Assembly: GCA_037833965.1 (NCBI GenBank)
Contig: AP031354.1
Location: 6,240,001-6,304,000, forward strand
Direction of reading: 5' to 3'
DNA from: Marchantia polymorpha subsp. ruderalis
Lineage: Eukaryota > Streptophyta > Marchantiopsida > Marchantiales > Marchantiaceae
DNA length: 64,000 bases
The position numbers were made by a program, and so were the translations under genes. A model generated the notes under the pieces. The model was given only the letters and a program-made list of their open reading frames with translations. It did not search any database and was not told the DNA's origin. Of the stretch, positions 20,558 through 31,100 are shown one piece after another; within the stretch, counting starts at the first letter, position 1; each line of letters begins with the position of its first letter.

Positions 20558-21803
20558 GGTCGTCTCTTGGTCGTGAAGAACGTCTCACTTGATGGCCGCG
20601 CCGGCTGTACGCTGGAACGGTCTTCGCTCTCACGCGCGGCTTCACGCTCCGCCGTCGTCGATTAAACTCTCACGCTCGAATTGGCGGATTTGAACTCCGC
20701 GAGCGTGTCACCCTCTGGACATGGGGGCGTAGCGCCGAAGGCGAGTTTTCCGCCTTGCGCGGTACACTTGTTCGTACCGCCCCTCGGCCAATCTCCTTCT
20801 GCCTTGACGCGTGTGTCCGCATGTCGGACAAAAATTCAACTCCTGCCTGTGCGCAGGCAGGGGCCTCGGCGGATTCTTCGCCGGTGCGGAACTTGAACAT
20901 TCTCCTGTGCACAGGCGTTCGCCTGTGCGCAGGCGAATTCCGTCCGCGGCGCTGCGCTGGCGCGGAAGGCGTTGACCGTGGTCAGCCGTCTCCGTCCAGT
21001 CTGTCCGTTCCTTGTCTCTCCGTCGGCGCTTCCGCCGCCGCAACTCCGTCCGTCCAAGAGCGCATCCACCCGTGCCGTCCGCACGGTCCGTACCTATTGG
21101 ATTACTCTGGCGGCTCTTCCTACGTACGCTGCGCTGCGCTGGCGCGGAAGGCGTCGTACACTTTCTACCTCACAAGGCGCATTTCTAGGGCCCAAGGCGG
21201 ATTTCCCGCCGACGCCGAAGGGCCTGTGCACAGGCGAACGCCTGTGCGTAGGCGGACTTCGCGCCTTCCCTAACCCTACTTCGTCTGTGCACAGGCGAAC
21301 GCCTTCGTCCGCGCATAGGACAAAACTTGAATCCCCCTTCCGCGTAGGCGGAATTCGCGCCGGTGGCGAAATCCTTCCGCCGGGGGCGACCGCCTCCGTT
21401 TCTTCCAGTAGCGATAACTCCCTAAGTCCTCGTCCGTTCCAAGCGTTCTTGGGCTCGTTAGAATCAGCGCGTCGAGCTCTTTCCAACGGGACCCTAACTT
21501 GGTCAAGGCGCCCGAGGGTTTACCTAATTACGGGGGTTTCCCTACAGCTGCGGACGCAACCTCCGAAGGCGGATTTTGCGCCTTGCGCTGTAGAGATCCT
21601 AACTGCGGAGCTCGCAGGGAGGGTAGTGCCTGTGCGTGCTGCGGCACCCCAAATCCCAGATTCTACAAGATCCCTCGAGAATTCCCGCGATCTTCCGGAT
21701 TCACTCTGTTTTGATGTACCGAAGGCTATTTACAATGCTGCCAGGGTACAGTTTTCCAAAAATGTTTTAATTTCCTCAAAATTGCCAAAAGTGGGGTACC
21801 ACA

Positions 21804-21820
21804 TGCCCCCCTCCTCAATT
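21804..21820 (-). promoter_or_regulatory. Polypurine tract of E2
   Basis: AATTGAGGAGGGGGGCA on the minus strand lies directly against the 3' LTR start TGTGGTACC. This is the usual plus-strand primer position in LTR elements, and it fixes the LTR border independently of the target duplications. Confidence 0.85.
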
Positions 21821-21840
21821 GTGAGCGCCCACGCGAACAC

Positions 21841-24672
21841 TCACATGTGGTATTTCTTCAACCGCCACCCGTTCACTCGGGTGCCTAACAAATCGCCGGC
21901 CAGGTCCGCAAGTTGGATGGATCCATTCGGGAAGACTTCGACAACCCTGTAAGGTCCCATCCACCTTAGGTGCAGTTTGCCTGGGAACCTGGCATGTCTG
22001 CTGTCGTAGAGCAATGCCAAATCACCCGCCTGCAGGAGTACCGGTTTGATCTTTTTATCGTATCTCTCCTTTCGGCGGAGCTGGATTTTCCTGGTGCGAT
22101 CTTCGGCGTCTCTTCTCCTCTCATCCAGCAGCGTGACTTCCTGTAACCTGTAGAGCTGACTCTCCTCTGCGCCCATCCTCTGCAAATCCATCGTTCGATG
22201 GGTGGGTACTTCAAATTCGATCGGGAGGATCGGGTGTTGCCCATACACCAGAAAGTATGGTGTCTGTTTGGTCGTGATCTTCTCAGCTGTGCGGTACGCC
22301 CATAGAGCGGCTGCTAGCTTCGTATCCCAGTCGTGAGCGTGATTCACCGTGACCTTGAGTAGTATTTTACACAGCAGACCATTGGACTTCTCCGTCAGTC
22401 CATTTGCCTTGGGATTGTATGGAGTAGTCTTCCGGTGCTTGATGTGGAAATACCGTGTCAGATCTTCGATGATCTGATTCAGAAAATGCGTGCCCCGGTC
22501 GCTGACTAGTTCTAAGGGACACCCGTAGCGTGTGATGATTGACTCAAACAAGAATGCTGCCACTGTGGCAGCATCATCCCTTCTGGTGGCTCTGGCCTCT
22601 ACCATTTTGGTGGCGTAGTCCGTTGCTACCAGAATGTAGCGCCTTCGTGTACTTCTAGTCACTGGTTGTATCGGCCCTACAAAGTCAATACCCCACTTTT
22701 CGAAAGGTGCTAGAGGCATGATGGGAGTCAGAGGCCAGCGTGTTGTAGGCGTCGGTCTCCCCGTCCTCTGGCAACTGTCGCACTTGCGGATGTAATCGAG
22801 AACATCCTTAAACATGGTCGGCCACCAATATCCCGCATTTAGGATCTTTGTGACCGTGTTCCTGGTGGCATAGTGTCCACCCGCCTCCTCTGTGTGCATC
22901 GCACTCACTATTCTTGGTACTTCTGATTCCTCCAGGCATCTGCATAAGCGCTCATCCGCCATCTTCTTGAACAAAACCCCCTGCTGGAGTTGATACGGGC
23001 CTGCCTTATGAATGAAGACAGTTCGCTGCTCCAAATCCATGCCCTCGGGGCACTGGAGGGTTAACAGATATCGATACAGGTCGGCATAGCGGGACTCATG
23101 TCCTGCAGACAACTGAAATAACTCTTCATCTGGGAAATCGTCCACCAATTCCTCCTCTGTCGGCTGTGTCCATAATCGGGACAAGTAATCCGCATTTTTG
23201 TGGTGCACCCCTTTCCTGGTCTGGACTGTGTAGGTGAACTCTTGTAGTAATAACACCCACCTGGCGATTCGACCGGATAGGTCGGCTTTCTTGACTAGGT
23301 GTTGCAATGCGTAGTGGTCCACATGGAACACAAACTCGTAGCAGATTAGGTAGTGACGGAACTTTTTACAGGAGTACACCATCCCCAGCGCTTCTCTCTC
23401 CGTCGTGGTGTACTTCCGCTCCGCTAGAGACAGCTGTCGGCTCGCGAAGTAGATCGGGTAGTCCTTTTTGTTGTCATCCTTTTGACTCAGTACTACACCG
23501 ATGGCGAATGCCGAAGTGTCAACGTAAACATGGAATGGTCGATTCCAGTCTGGACTCCTTAGTACGGGAGCAGTCGTGAGTTTCGCTTTCAGAGCTTCAA
23601 ATGCTGTCTGCTGGTTCGCACCCCAAGCATAAGGCTCGTCCTTCTTCAACAACTTGGTCAGGTCCGCCGCCAGTATTGCATACATGTGTATGAATCTTCG
23701 GTAGTAGCCCACATGACCCAGGAATGCTCGCAGCTCTCTTAGATTCGTGGGTGGCTCAAGCTCGAGTATAACCTTGACCTTCTCGATGTCCACCGCAATG
23801 CCTTCTGCCGAGACCCGATGACCCAACAAGATTCCACTAGTCATGAAGAAAAAGCACTTCTCGGGATGCAGTGATAAACTGCTCTCTCTACATTTATCGA
23901 AGGTCTGCTTCAAGTGACTTAGGTGTTCAGACCGCTTCCCAAAGACACAGAAGTCATCTATGAATATCTCCAGGAACTTCCTCAGTTGTTCCTGAAAGAT
24001 ATTGGTCATCATCCGTTGAAAGGTGGCAGGCGCGTTGCACAGACCGAAGGGCATCTTGTGGTATGCGTAAGTTCCCCAGTCGGTTGTGAACGTAGTTTTA
24101 TCCTTGTCCTGTTCACGGATAGACACCTGATTGTAACCTGAGAACCCATCCAGGAAGCTATAACATTCATGTCCTGCGACATGGTCTAGAATGGCATCCG
24201 TGAATGGTAACGGGTGATGATCCTTGCGTGTTGCTGCATTCAACTTCCGGAAATCCTGACACACTCGTATCTTACCCGTCAACTTCTTGGGTACGATAAC
24301 AATCGGCGACACCCACTCGCTGCTGAGCACAGGGTAAATAATACCAGCGCTCAAGTATTTATCTATCTCCTCTTTCACTAGCAAGGAGTACTTTGGGTTG
24401 AGGCGATACTGGCGCTGTCGTATGGGTACTGAGTCGTCCAGTAAATCGATACGGTGCTCCCCATACCGTGCAGGTATCCCCTTCATGTCCTCGATCTTCC
24501 AGGCGAAGACGTCGACATAGTGGCTAAGGAACGCCTGTACTTTCCTTAGCTCGTCTCCTCTCACTGCGCTTGATACCTTCAAGCACTTGCCGGGACTGAG
24601 TTGTACTTCATGACAGTCACTAGGGTCGACAATGCCCTCAGTGTGACTCGTCTCACTCCTTCCCAGTCCCAC
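21841..24672 (-). CDS. pol: E2 pol: reverse transcriptase, RNase H, integrase
   Basis: 943 codons. Residues about 95-290 are a Ty3-type reverse transcriptase with FLDGFSGYNQV (173-183), MPFGLCNAPATFQRMM and FIDDF (237-241). RNase H follows at 380-500 (FHVYVDTSAFAIGVVLSQ, YTTTEREAL). The integrase has an H-H-C-C zinc module at about 595-636 (CDSCQ), a DDE core with DFVGPI, SDRGTHF and NPKANGLTEK (about 664-765), and a GPY/F-like module with LRWMGPYRVVEV near 903-914. There is no chromodomain. The frame is in phase with the upstream gag-pro frame, and its first codon is GTG, not ATG. It is therefore most likely made only as a read-through fusion. Confidence 0.95.
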   Translation of the reverse strand: MGLGRSETSHTEGIVDPSDCHEVQLSPGKCLKVSSAVRGDELRKVQAFLSHYVDVFAWKIEDMKGIPARYGEHRIDLLDDSVPIRQRQYRLNPKYSLLVKEEIDKYLSAGIIYPVLSSEWVSPIVIVPKKLTGKIRVCQDFRKLNAATRKDHHPLPFTDAILDHVAGHECYSFLDGFSGYNQVSIREQDKDKTTFTTDWGTYAYHKMPFGLCNAPATFQRMMTNIFQEQLRKFLEIFIDDFCVFGKRSEHLSHLKQTFDKCRESSLSLHPEKCFFFMTSGILLGHRVSAEGIAVDIEKVKVILELEPPTNLRELRAFLGHVGYYRRFIHMYAILAADLTKLLKKDEPYAWGANQQTAFEALKAKLTTAPVLRSPDWNRPFHVYVDTSAFAIGVVLSQKDDNKKDYPIYFASRQLSLAERKYTTTEREALGMVYSCKKFRHYLICYEFVFHVDHYALQHLVKKADLSGRIARWVLLLQEFTYTVQTRKGVHHKNADYLSRLWTQPTEEELVDDFPDEELFQLSAGHESRYADLYRYLLTLQCPEGMDLEQRTVFIHKAGPYQLQQGVLFKKMADERLCRCLEESEVPRIVSAMHTEEAGGHYATRNTVTKILNAGYWWPTMFKDVLDYIRKCDSCQRTGRPTPTTRWPLTPIMPLAPFEKWGIDFVGPIQPVTRSTRRRYILVATDYATKMVEARATRRDDAATVAAFLFESIITRYGCPLELVSDRGTHFLNQIIEDLTRYFHIKHRKTTPYNPKANGLTEKSNGLLCKILLKVTVNHAHDWDTKLAAALWAYRTAEKITTKQTPYFLVYGQHPILPIEFEVPTHRTMDLQRMGAEESQLYRLQEVTLLDERRRDAEDRTRKIQLRRKERYDKKIKPVLLQAGDLALLYDSRHARFPGKLHLRWMGPYRVVEVFPNGSIQLADLAGDLLGTRVNGWRLKKYHM

Positions 24673-24684
24673 AGTTAATTGCTA
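24673..24684 (-). promoter_or_regulatory. Probable programmed read-through site between gag-pro and pol
   Basis: On the minus strand the end of gag-pro reads GAA UAG CAA UUA. UAG-CAA-UUA is the tobamovirus-type leaky context (stop-CAR-YYA). The pol frame follows in the same phase and lacks an ATG at its start, so read-through would give a gag-pro-pol fusion in a minority of translations, as gammaretroviruses do. The context match is seen; read-through itself is inferred. Confidence 0.7.
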
Positions 24685-27513
24685 TTCGTCTTCCGGCTGA
24701 ATAGCTTCCGTCTCTTCTTCTTCTTCCACCGAACAGCAGGCAACGAATCCCACGAAGTAATCGGATTCGGTGCCACTGGAATCCGATCGCGCGGTCGACT
24801 CACTGTCCTCGCCCGATGTATAACCTGCACTTGTCGATGGGGTCTCTCCTTCGTGCCTGACCCTATTCCAGGGCACCGTAATGGTTTTGGTCGGTTCCGA
24901 AGGGTGAGGAAACTTAAGGCGATGTCTTCGCCAATCACATCTGACTTGTGCACCATATAGCCATGGTCGCCCGAGCAGAACGTCATAGCCCTGCTTCATC
25001 ATCGGCTGAAGGATGATATACGTCAACCGAAAGTCCGCACCCCCGATGGTTGTCTTGACATTGCGCAGCATACCTGCAGGCATTCTCCGCGTCTGATCCG
25101 CTAATCTCAACACACGCTTCGAGGGTTCGTATTGACTGAACCCCAAGGCTCTCGCTGTATCCTCCGTCATTATGTTGACTCCTGATCCAGAGTTGATTGG
25201 CACTCTGCGTACACAACATCCGGCTATCTCCACATCGATCTCGGGTGGCCCTTGGTCTTCGCTCTCCACTTGATATACTTGAGAGGATGTGGATGCGCGC
25301 GGCTTCCGCGGATGCCGTAGCGAAAGCATCAACATTCTCCGATACGTCTTATTGTCCTCCAAGAGCTGCTTGAACGTAATGTTCACTTTTCGACTCCCGA
25401 GATCTTCAACCAAGTCATAGTGGGCGCGTTGGGGCGCCGGGGTCGGCGACGCTCTGCGAGGTTCCACGGTGGCTGCCAACTTCGCCCCAAGGGAGGATGT
25501 CAGGTCTGGCCGCGGTGGGTCCTTTTGAGTGCGGATCGCTTCCTGCAACAGGTTGGCTACCTCGTTGCGGATATCCGGAGCATAGTCCCGTTTCAGTAGG
25601 CGCACTGGCTCGTCCTCGACTGCTGCCTGGGGGCGCACTGCTGGTGCCTCCCGCGTAGTCGAAGACTTCCGAGCAGGTCGCGAGTCGGACTTGCTGAATG
25701 TCTTCTCCTTTCCTTTTTCCGTCCGGTCGGCGGTTCTCCGTTCGTGCTTGCGAGTGTCACGCTCTTGCTCCTTGGATTTCTTGGAGCTACGAGTTTCGAC
25801 CCGTGCGCACATAACCTCTTCAGCCGGCCATTCTTCGTCTTCGCCATCCCCGTCTGAACCTACTTCGACCTGGTTAACTTGCACGTCCTCCTTGGCAGGA
25901 GTGTTCACAAATCGTACCACTGGCCGAGGGACTGGTGGCTGATCACACTCTGGCGCAGTGTGCCCGACCTTCTTGCAATTACTACATGTCGGAGCATAAT
26001 CGTTTCGCCTTTTTGGATGGGGACACTGCGGTGAGAAGTGCCCAACTTCCCCGCAATTATAACAAGCTCGCGGTGGCGGTGGGTCAAACGTCCCTGGAGG
26101 TGCTCTCCGCCTCACAGGTACCGTAGTGGCCCGATCCACCGGAATATATCGTGGGACTTGCATTGCTGAAACTGCAGGAGGGGTAGGCACTGACTGGACG
26201 GCGTAGGCTGTCTCTTCGCTAGCCTCTCCATAGTACTGAGGGTGCTCTCCATAGTACGGTTGCGCCCACTCTACTGCGTTGACTGGATATGACGGCCGGG
26301 TGGTAAGGCACTCGGTGTTTGCATGTCCCACCGCCCCGCACGTAGTACACCATAAGTTCGCTCGCACTCTCCCGGGTGATTTTCTGCGATCATGCCCGCC
26401 TACCACTTGAACCTTGAGATCGGCGAAGTCCTTCACCAGGGTCTCCATCTTCGAAGCTATATCTCCCGGCGCTCTGTCCGTAGTCACTCGTCGGATGCCC
26501 TTTTTCTTTGCTGACCCATGCTTCTTCCTCTTCTTCTCCTCCTCCGACGACGAGGTTTCCTCTTCTTCGGATGAAGAACGGTTCTCGTCCGAAGACGATT
26601 CCTCCGATGACGGAGTTGTACCTCTACGCCGTCTTCGCCCTCCTTTCGGTTTGCGCTCCTTCGACTCCCGTCTCTCTCTCCCTCTTCGGTTGAGAGTGGA
26701 AGTTTCGAAGGCTTCTGCCGATGCAATCACGTCCTCAATAGTGTCGCACTTGCTGCGTCGGCAAAAAGTCTCCATCTCCCGAGTTAAACCGGTCACGTAC
26801 CAATCCACAGCTTGTTGTACCGAGAAAGGGGACCCTGGTCCTGTTTTCGGTATTCTGTCGAGGAGGTCCAGAAATCTCTCAGTGTAGTCACGCAGACTCT
26901 CCTTCTTCTCTCGCTGCAGATTACGTAACTTCGTCAAAACCCGGCTGTCGTAGCCGAGCTCGCGAAAGCGACGAAGGAACTTCTCCTTCAGCTGGGCCCA
27001 TGTTGTCAACCCAGTCGGATCGATGCTCTCGTGATTATACCAACTCCTCGCTTTCTTCCGCAGAAGGCTTGGAAAGATCCTTAGTCGGTCGTCGTCTGCG
27101 ATCTCGCGATTGGCAATAGACACCGACTCGAATAACTTGATGTATGAATCTGCATCGTCGTCATCCCCACTCCCTTTGTACTTCGGGTAGGAATGTTTAG
27201 TAATCGGCTGAGGTAGCCGCACATTGGCTTGTCCGTCCGCCATCGATGTGTCTGTCGACGGTCCTCGGGCGGTCGGTTCTACTTCACTAGGCGGGTCCGT
27301 GCAAGGAATATCTAGTAGAACTGTAAGCACCAAGTTTGGTTCCGAGTCGCCGGGGGTAGGTTCCCCAAGGATGTCGGCCGAACTAGGCTTAGGTACTCTT
27401 CTTGGTGTTTTCTTGTTTTGACGCCGTGTCTCTTCCACGGCCTTCTCTGAATCTCGTCGGAACTTGCGGACAGCTCTAGCACTTAGGTTGCTCCCGCCAG
27501 CCCCAGTCGACAT
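24682..27513 (-). CDS. gag: E2 gag-pro: capsid, three zinc knuckles, protease region
   Basis: 943 codons starting at an ATG 47 bp downstream of the primer site. Residues about 120-270 are the gag capsid-like domain (SLLRKKARSWYNHE, TWAQLKEKFLRRF, ESLRDYTERF). Residues 275-345 are Arg- and Ser/Glu-rich. Three CCHC zinc knuckles follow near 389-402 (CTTCGAVGHANTEC), 484-497 (CYNCGEVGHFSPQC) and 510-523 (CSNCKKVGHTAPEC). Residues about 755-870 are the retroviral-type aspartic protease region (GSGVNIMTEDTARAL, YDVLLGRPWL). The tail is acidic. Three knuckles is more than the one or two common in plant Gypsy elements. Confidence 0.93.
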   Translation of the reverse strand: MSTGAGGSNLSARAVRKFRRDSEKAVEETRRQNKKTPRRVPKPSSADILGEPTPGDSEPNLVLTVLLDIPCTDPPSEVEPTARGPSTDTSMADGQANVRLPQPITKHSYPKYKGSGDDDDADSYIKLFESVSIANREIADDDRLRIFPSLLRKKARSWYNHESIDPTGLTTWAQLKEKFLRRFRELGYDSRVLTKLRNLQREKKESLRDYTERFLDLLDRIPKTGPGSPFSVQQAVDWYVTGLTREMETFCRRSKCDTIEDVIASAEAFETSTLNRRGRERRESKERKPKGGRRRRRGTTPSSEESSSDENRSSSEEEETSSSEEEKKRKKHGSAKKKGIRRVTTDRAPGDIASKMETLVKDFADLKVQVVGGHDRRKSPGRVRANLWCTTCGAVGHANTECLTTRPSYPVNAVEWAQPYYGEHPQYYGEASEETAYAVQSVPTPPAVSAMQVPRYIPVDRATTVPVRRRAPPGTFDPPPPRACYNCGEVGHFSPQCPHPKRRNDYAPTCSNCKKVGHTAPECDQPPVPRPVVRFVNTPAKEDVQVNQVEVGSDGDGEDEEWPAEEVMCARVETRSSKKSKEQERDTRKHERRTADRTEKGKEKTFSKSDSRPARKSSTTREAPAVRPQAAVEDEPVRLLKRDYAPDIRNEVANLLQEAIRTQKDPPRPDLTSSLGAKLAATVEPRRASPTPAPQRAHYDLVEDLGSRKVNITFKQLLEDNKTYRRMLMLSLRHPRKPRASTSSQVYQVESEDQGPPEIDVEIAGCCVRRVPINSGSGVNIMTEDTARALGFSQYEPSKRVLRLADQTRRMPAGMLRNVKTTIGGADFRLTYIILQPMMKQGYDVLLGRPWLYGAQVRCDWRRHRLKFPHPSEPTKTITVPWNRVRHEGETPSTSAGYTSGEDSESTARSDSSGTESDYFVGFVACCSVEEEEETEAIQPEDE

Positions 27514-27559
27514 TCACCGAGCATGGCTGCTCGTAAAAACCCCGGTGTTGACGCAACTG

Positions 27560-27577
27560 TCCCCGGCAGCGGCGCCA
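27560..27577 (-). promoter_or_regulatory. Primer binding site of E2 (tRNA-Asp type)
   Basis: TGGCGCCGCTGCCGGGGA, 22 bp downstream of the LTR end TTATTACA. It complements the 3' end of plant tRNA-Asp (…CCCCGGCAACGGCGCCA, recalled) with one mismatch. The same site type is usual in Athila-like plant elements. Confidence 0.85.
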
Positions 27578-27599
27578 AAAAGAAGTTGTCGGCTTCTTA

Positions 27600-28112
27600 T
27601 GTAATAACCCACTAAAGGCTAAAACTGCAATATAGTGGTAGAAAGGTCGAACCCACAGGGACAGAGGAACACACAGGGTACAAAGTGTCACGTTTAACAG
27701 ACTATTGATGAGTTTGAATTCTCAGGCGACTGTCACTCCCAGAAATACTGCAAGTGTCCACTCGGAGCGCACTCGGAGGTCGCACAGTGCAGCGTAACAC
27801 ACACACACACACACCTGAAACTACAGAAACACAACCCAGAGATCCGTTAGGACCTCTACTTCAAGATTTCAGGGGGAAAGTCCCTCACGAGCACACTCGG
27901 CAAAGCTGCGGGCAGTGACTTCCAACTCCGGCTTTTACAACACTTCCACTAGCTTGCTGCTAGTGTAGGAAACCCGGTTTGGACTACCTACTTCGGATCG
28001 AAGTCACTCAGACGCGGTGAACAACACTCTCCACTCACAAAACGCGCAGAGAACACAGGTCCACACTGAAGGACTCACTGTGAAACATTCCAGTAACACA
28101 ACAACAGTCTAT
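27600..28112 (-). repeat. E2 5' LTR, U5-side remainder (513 bp)
   Basis: Starts tgtaataaccc at 27600 and appears identical by eye to 16399-16911 of the 3' LTR. It shares variants that other copies lack (cgtttaacag, tattgatgag, ccacactgaagg). It stops where E3 begins. Confidence 0.9.
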
Positions 28113-31100
28113 TGTGGTACCCCACTTTTGGCAATTTTGAGGAAATTAAAACATTTTTGGAAAACTGTACCCTGGCAACATTGTAAATAGCCTTCGGTAC
28201 ATCAAAACAGAGTGAATCCGGAAGATCGCGGGGATTCTCGAGGGATCTTATAGAATCTGGGATTTGGGGTGCCGCAGCAAGCACAGGCACCACCCTCCCT
28301 GCGAGTTCCGCAGTTAGGATCTCTACGGCGCAAGGCGCAAAATCCGCCTTCGGAGGTTGCGTCCGCGGCTGTAGGGAAACCCCCCGTAATTAGGTAAACC
28401 CTCGGGCGCCTTGACCAAGTTAGGGTCTCGTTGGAAAGAGCTCGACGCGCTGATTCTAACGAGCCCAAGAACGCTTGGAACGGACGAGGACTTAGGGAGT
28501 TATCGCTACTGGAAGAAACGGAGGCGGTCGCCTTCGGCGGAAGGATTTCGCCACCGGCGCGAATTCCGCCTACGCGGAAGGGGGAATCAAATTTTGTCCT
28601 ATGCGCGGACGAAGGCGTTCGCCTGAGCACAGGCAAAGTAGGGTTAGGGAAGGCGCGAAGTCCGCCTACGCACAGGCGAACGCCTGTGCACAGGCGCTTC
28701 GGCGTCGGCGGGAAATCCGCCTTGGGCCCTAGAAATGCGCCTTGTGAGGTAGAAAGTGTACGGCGCCTTCCGCGCCAGCGCGGCGCCACGTACGGCCGCC
28801 AGAGTAATCCCATCGGTACGGACCGTGCGGACGGCACGGGTGGATGCGCTCGTGGACGGACGGAGTTGCGGCGGCGGAAGCGCCGACGGAGAGACAAGGA
28901 ACGGACAGACTGGACGGAGACGGCTGACCACGGTCAACGCCTTCCGCGCCAGCACAGCGCCGCGGACGGAATTCGCCTGTGCACAGGAGGATGTTCAAGT
29001 TCCGCACCGGCGGAGGATCCGCCGAGGCTCCTGCCTGCGCACAGGCAGGAGTTGAATTTTTGTCCGATATGCGGACACACGCGTCAAGGCAGAAGGGGAT
29101 TGGCCGAGGGGCGGTACGAACAAGTGTACCGCGCAAGGCGGAAAACTCGCCTTCGGCGCTACGCCCCCATGTCCGCAGGGCGACACGCTCGCGGAGTTCA
29201 AATACGCCAATTCGAGCGTGAGAGTTTAATCGACGACGGCGGAGCGTGAAGCCGCGCGTGAGAGCGAAGACCGTTCCAGCGTACAGCCGGCGCGGCCATC
29301 AAGTGAGACGTTCTTCACGACCAAGAGCCGACCATGACCTTCGACCGGGCGGCTGAGAGCGTCCCATTCTTGAATTCGCGATTCCAATCTCTTGTGCGCG
29401 CTGCGCGCATCCATCTGCTGGCTGCGGACCATTCTCGACGTCGTCACACAGGAGATTTCTTGCTGATTGAGGGAGAAGTGAGTACGCGTGATTTGGAATT
29501 GAGAGCGATTAGAGTTTGCCGAGAGAGAAAGAAACGCGGACAGTGCGGAAGTAGAATGAGCGGGCGAGCGAACCCCAGGAACGCAATGGCGAGACCGAGC
29601 AGATTGCGGATGGTGCCACTTCGCCTGCCGCAGAACGGGCTGCGCGCTTTCGAAGAGCGCTTGATAGCAAGAAAGCTCGATTTCTTGCTATGGGGATGGA
29701 ATTACATCTGCGCGAATATGGTGCGCGAGTGGCTAGAGCCACAGGGACCACCCTCGCGCGGACTGCGTCCGCATGTTGACCGGTGGACAGTCCAAGATTG
29801 GGCGCAGGCGTTGGGAAGATGTGCTGGCATGCCAGGGCATCTCCTTTTCGACAGTGAGAGCATCAAGGTGACCAAGCAAGAAGAGGCGCAATTTGTGGAG
29901 CTGTTCAAGACCGGGAGGTCTACCAAGAATGGGTACAGGACCCGTGATTACAAGGATCGATTTCGCCGGACTTTGTCCGCGGCGCTGATGCAATTACTGC
30001 AGCCGCACCGCGCCTGCTACATCACATTGTGGCAGGTCTCTTTTGTGGAGTGCGTCATCGAGGGAACTCCAATTCACTGGGCGAGCATCCTGCACAGGGT
30101 GATGCGACAGCACGCGTTTGAGGAGAAGGGGGGAACTCTAAACCATCTTTCTCCTTTCCTCATCAATTTTTATCGACAGCGAAATTGTTTGACAGCGGCG
30201 GAGCTTGAACATTTTCCGCCATTGTCCATCGACCATCCCGGGAAGTATGTGCGGGAGAACGAGGTCGACACTGACGCAGAGGAGTCCCCGACTTCTACCC
30301 CATCAAGACGGAGAGACGAAGGGAGACACACCCCTGCAGCGCGAGTGCCGCGGAAGCGGCGATGGAGGGAAGAGTCCGAAGAGGAGCAGCATCAAGAACT
30401 CTCTGCTCCCATTCGACCGCGGCCGCTGTGCGAGCCATACAGCCGGCCGAAGCAGAAGGCACGCAGACTGGTGTTGCCAGCTGACAGTGCAGACACGGCG
30501 ACGATTGCGACGGAGATAGGAAGTGCGTCGCCGGAGAGGCGAGAGGAAGCGCGGACGACCGCAGGAGCGACGGGCCACGCTGCAACCTCGTCGGGAGAGA
30601 GGCCGCCTACGGGCCAAGGGCCTCCGGAGTTACCACGTGCGATGCGGACAGAGGTTCCGTTTGCGCACAGGCGAACCTCCGCGGACGGACGAGCCTCCGC
30701 GGACCGGCGAACACAAGTGGACGTGGATCTACGCTTACGCGTGGGAAGGAGCAGTCCGCCTGTGCACAGGCGCTCGCCTGTGCACAGGTCGCCTGTGCAC
30801 AGGTCACCTGTGCACAGAACACCTCCGCACGTGCCGCCTGTGCACAGGCAAGAATCACCCCCGTTCCAACGTAGGAAGGGGAAGGAGCCGGCGGAAGAAC
30901 CGCCTACGAGACACCGGCCCTCGGGGCCAGACCCTCCGGCGCACCACGCGCCGCAATTCGCGCCTTCGGCGCCAGGGCCTTCGAGCCGAGGGTATACGAG
31001 CAGAGAGCGTGCGGAGGCCGCACCATCGGCGGGAAGTCCGCCGATAGATGCGCCTTCGGCGGTAGGGCCTATAGGCCGAGGAACATCGGGCGTGCGGCCC

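Larger units (their letters stand above)
16399..21803 (-). repeat. E2 3' LTR, complete (5405 bp)
   Basis: Begins TGTGGTACCCCAC at 21803 directly after the polypurine tract and ends TTATTACA at 16399. U3 is about 4.4 kb and contains the 1050-codon frame. The TATA box is at 17361-17368, followed by about 960 bp of R-U5. The R-U5 contains a (CA/GT)n tract near 16600, duplicated leader modules, and the hairpin CCAGGC-GTTTT-GCCTGG just after the TATA box. This is long for a plant LTR. Confidence 0.93.
16399..28112 (-). mobile_element. E2: near-complete Ty3/Gypsy element with U3-encoded frame
   Basis: Parts, in sense order: remaining 5' LTR (28112-27600), primer site, gag-pro frame, pol frame, polypurine tract, complete 3' LTR (21803-16399, 5405 bp). 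The order RT, RNase H, integrase after protease, a GPY/F-like tail and no chromodomain put it in the non-chromovirus plant Gypsy group (Athila/Tat side). Its three long frames look whole. The comparable 513 bp of the two LTRs appear identical by eye, so the copy is young. Its 5' LTR was interrupted by E3. Its left flank is gtcac; the matching right flank is not present. Confidence 0.92.

Noticed and set aside
14141-21803. A single 7.7 kb LTR for E2
   Set aside because: A second complete LTR 3' end lies at 16399, the left piece repeats part of the right one, and the aacgt duplication pairs 14141 with 38670. Two LTRs, one inside the other, explain this better.
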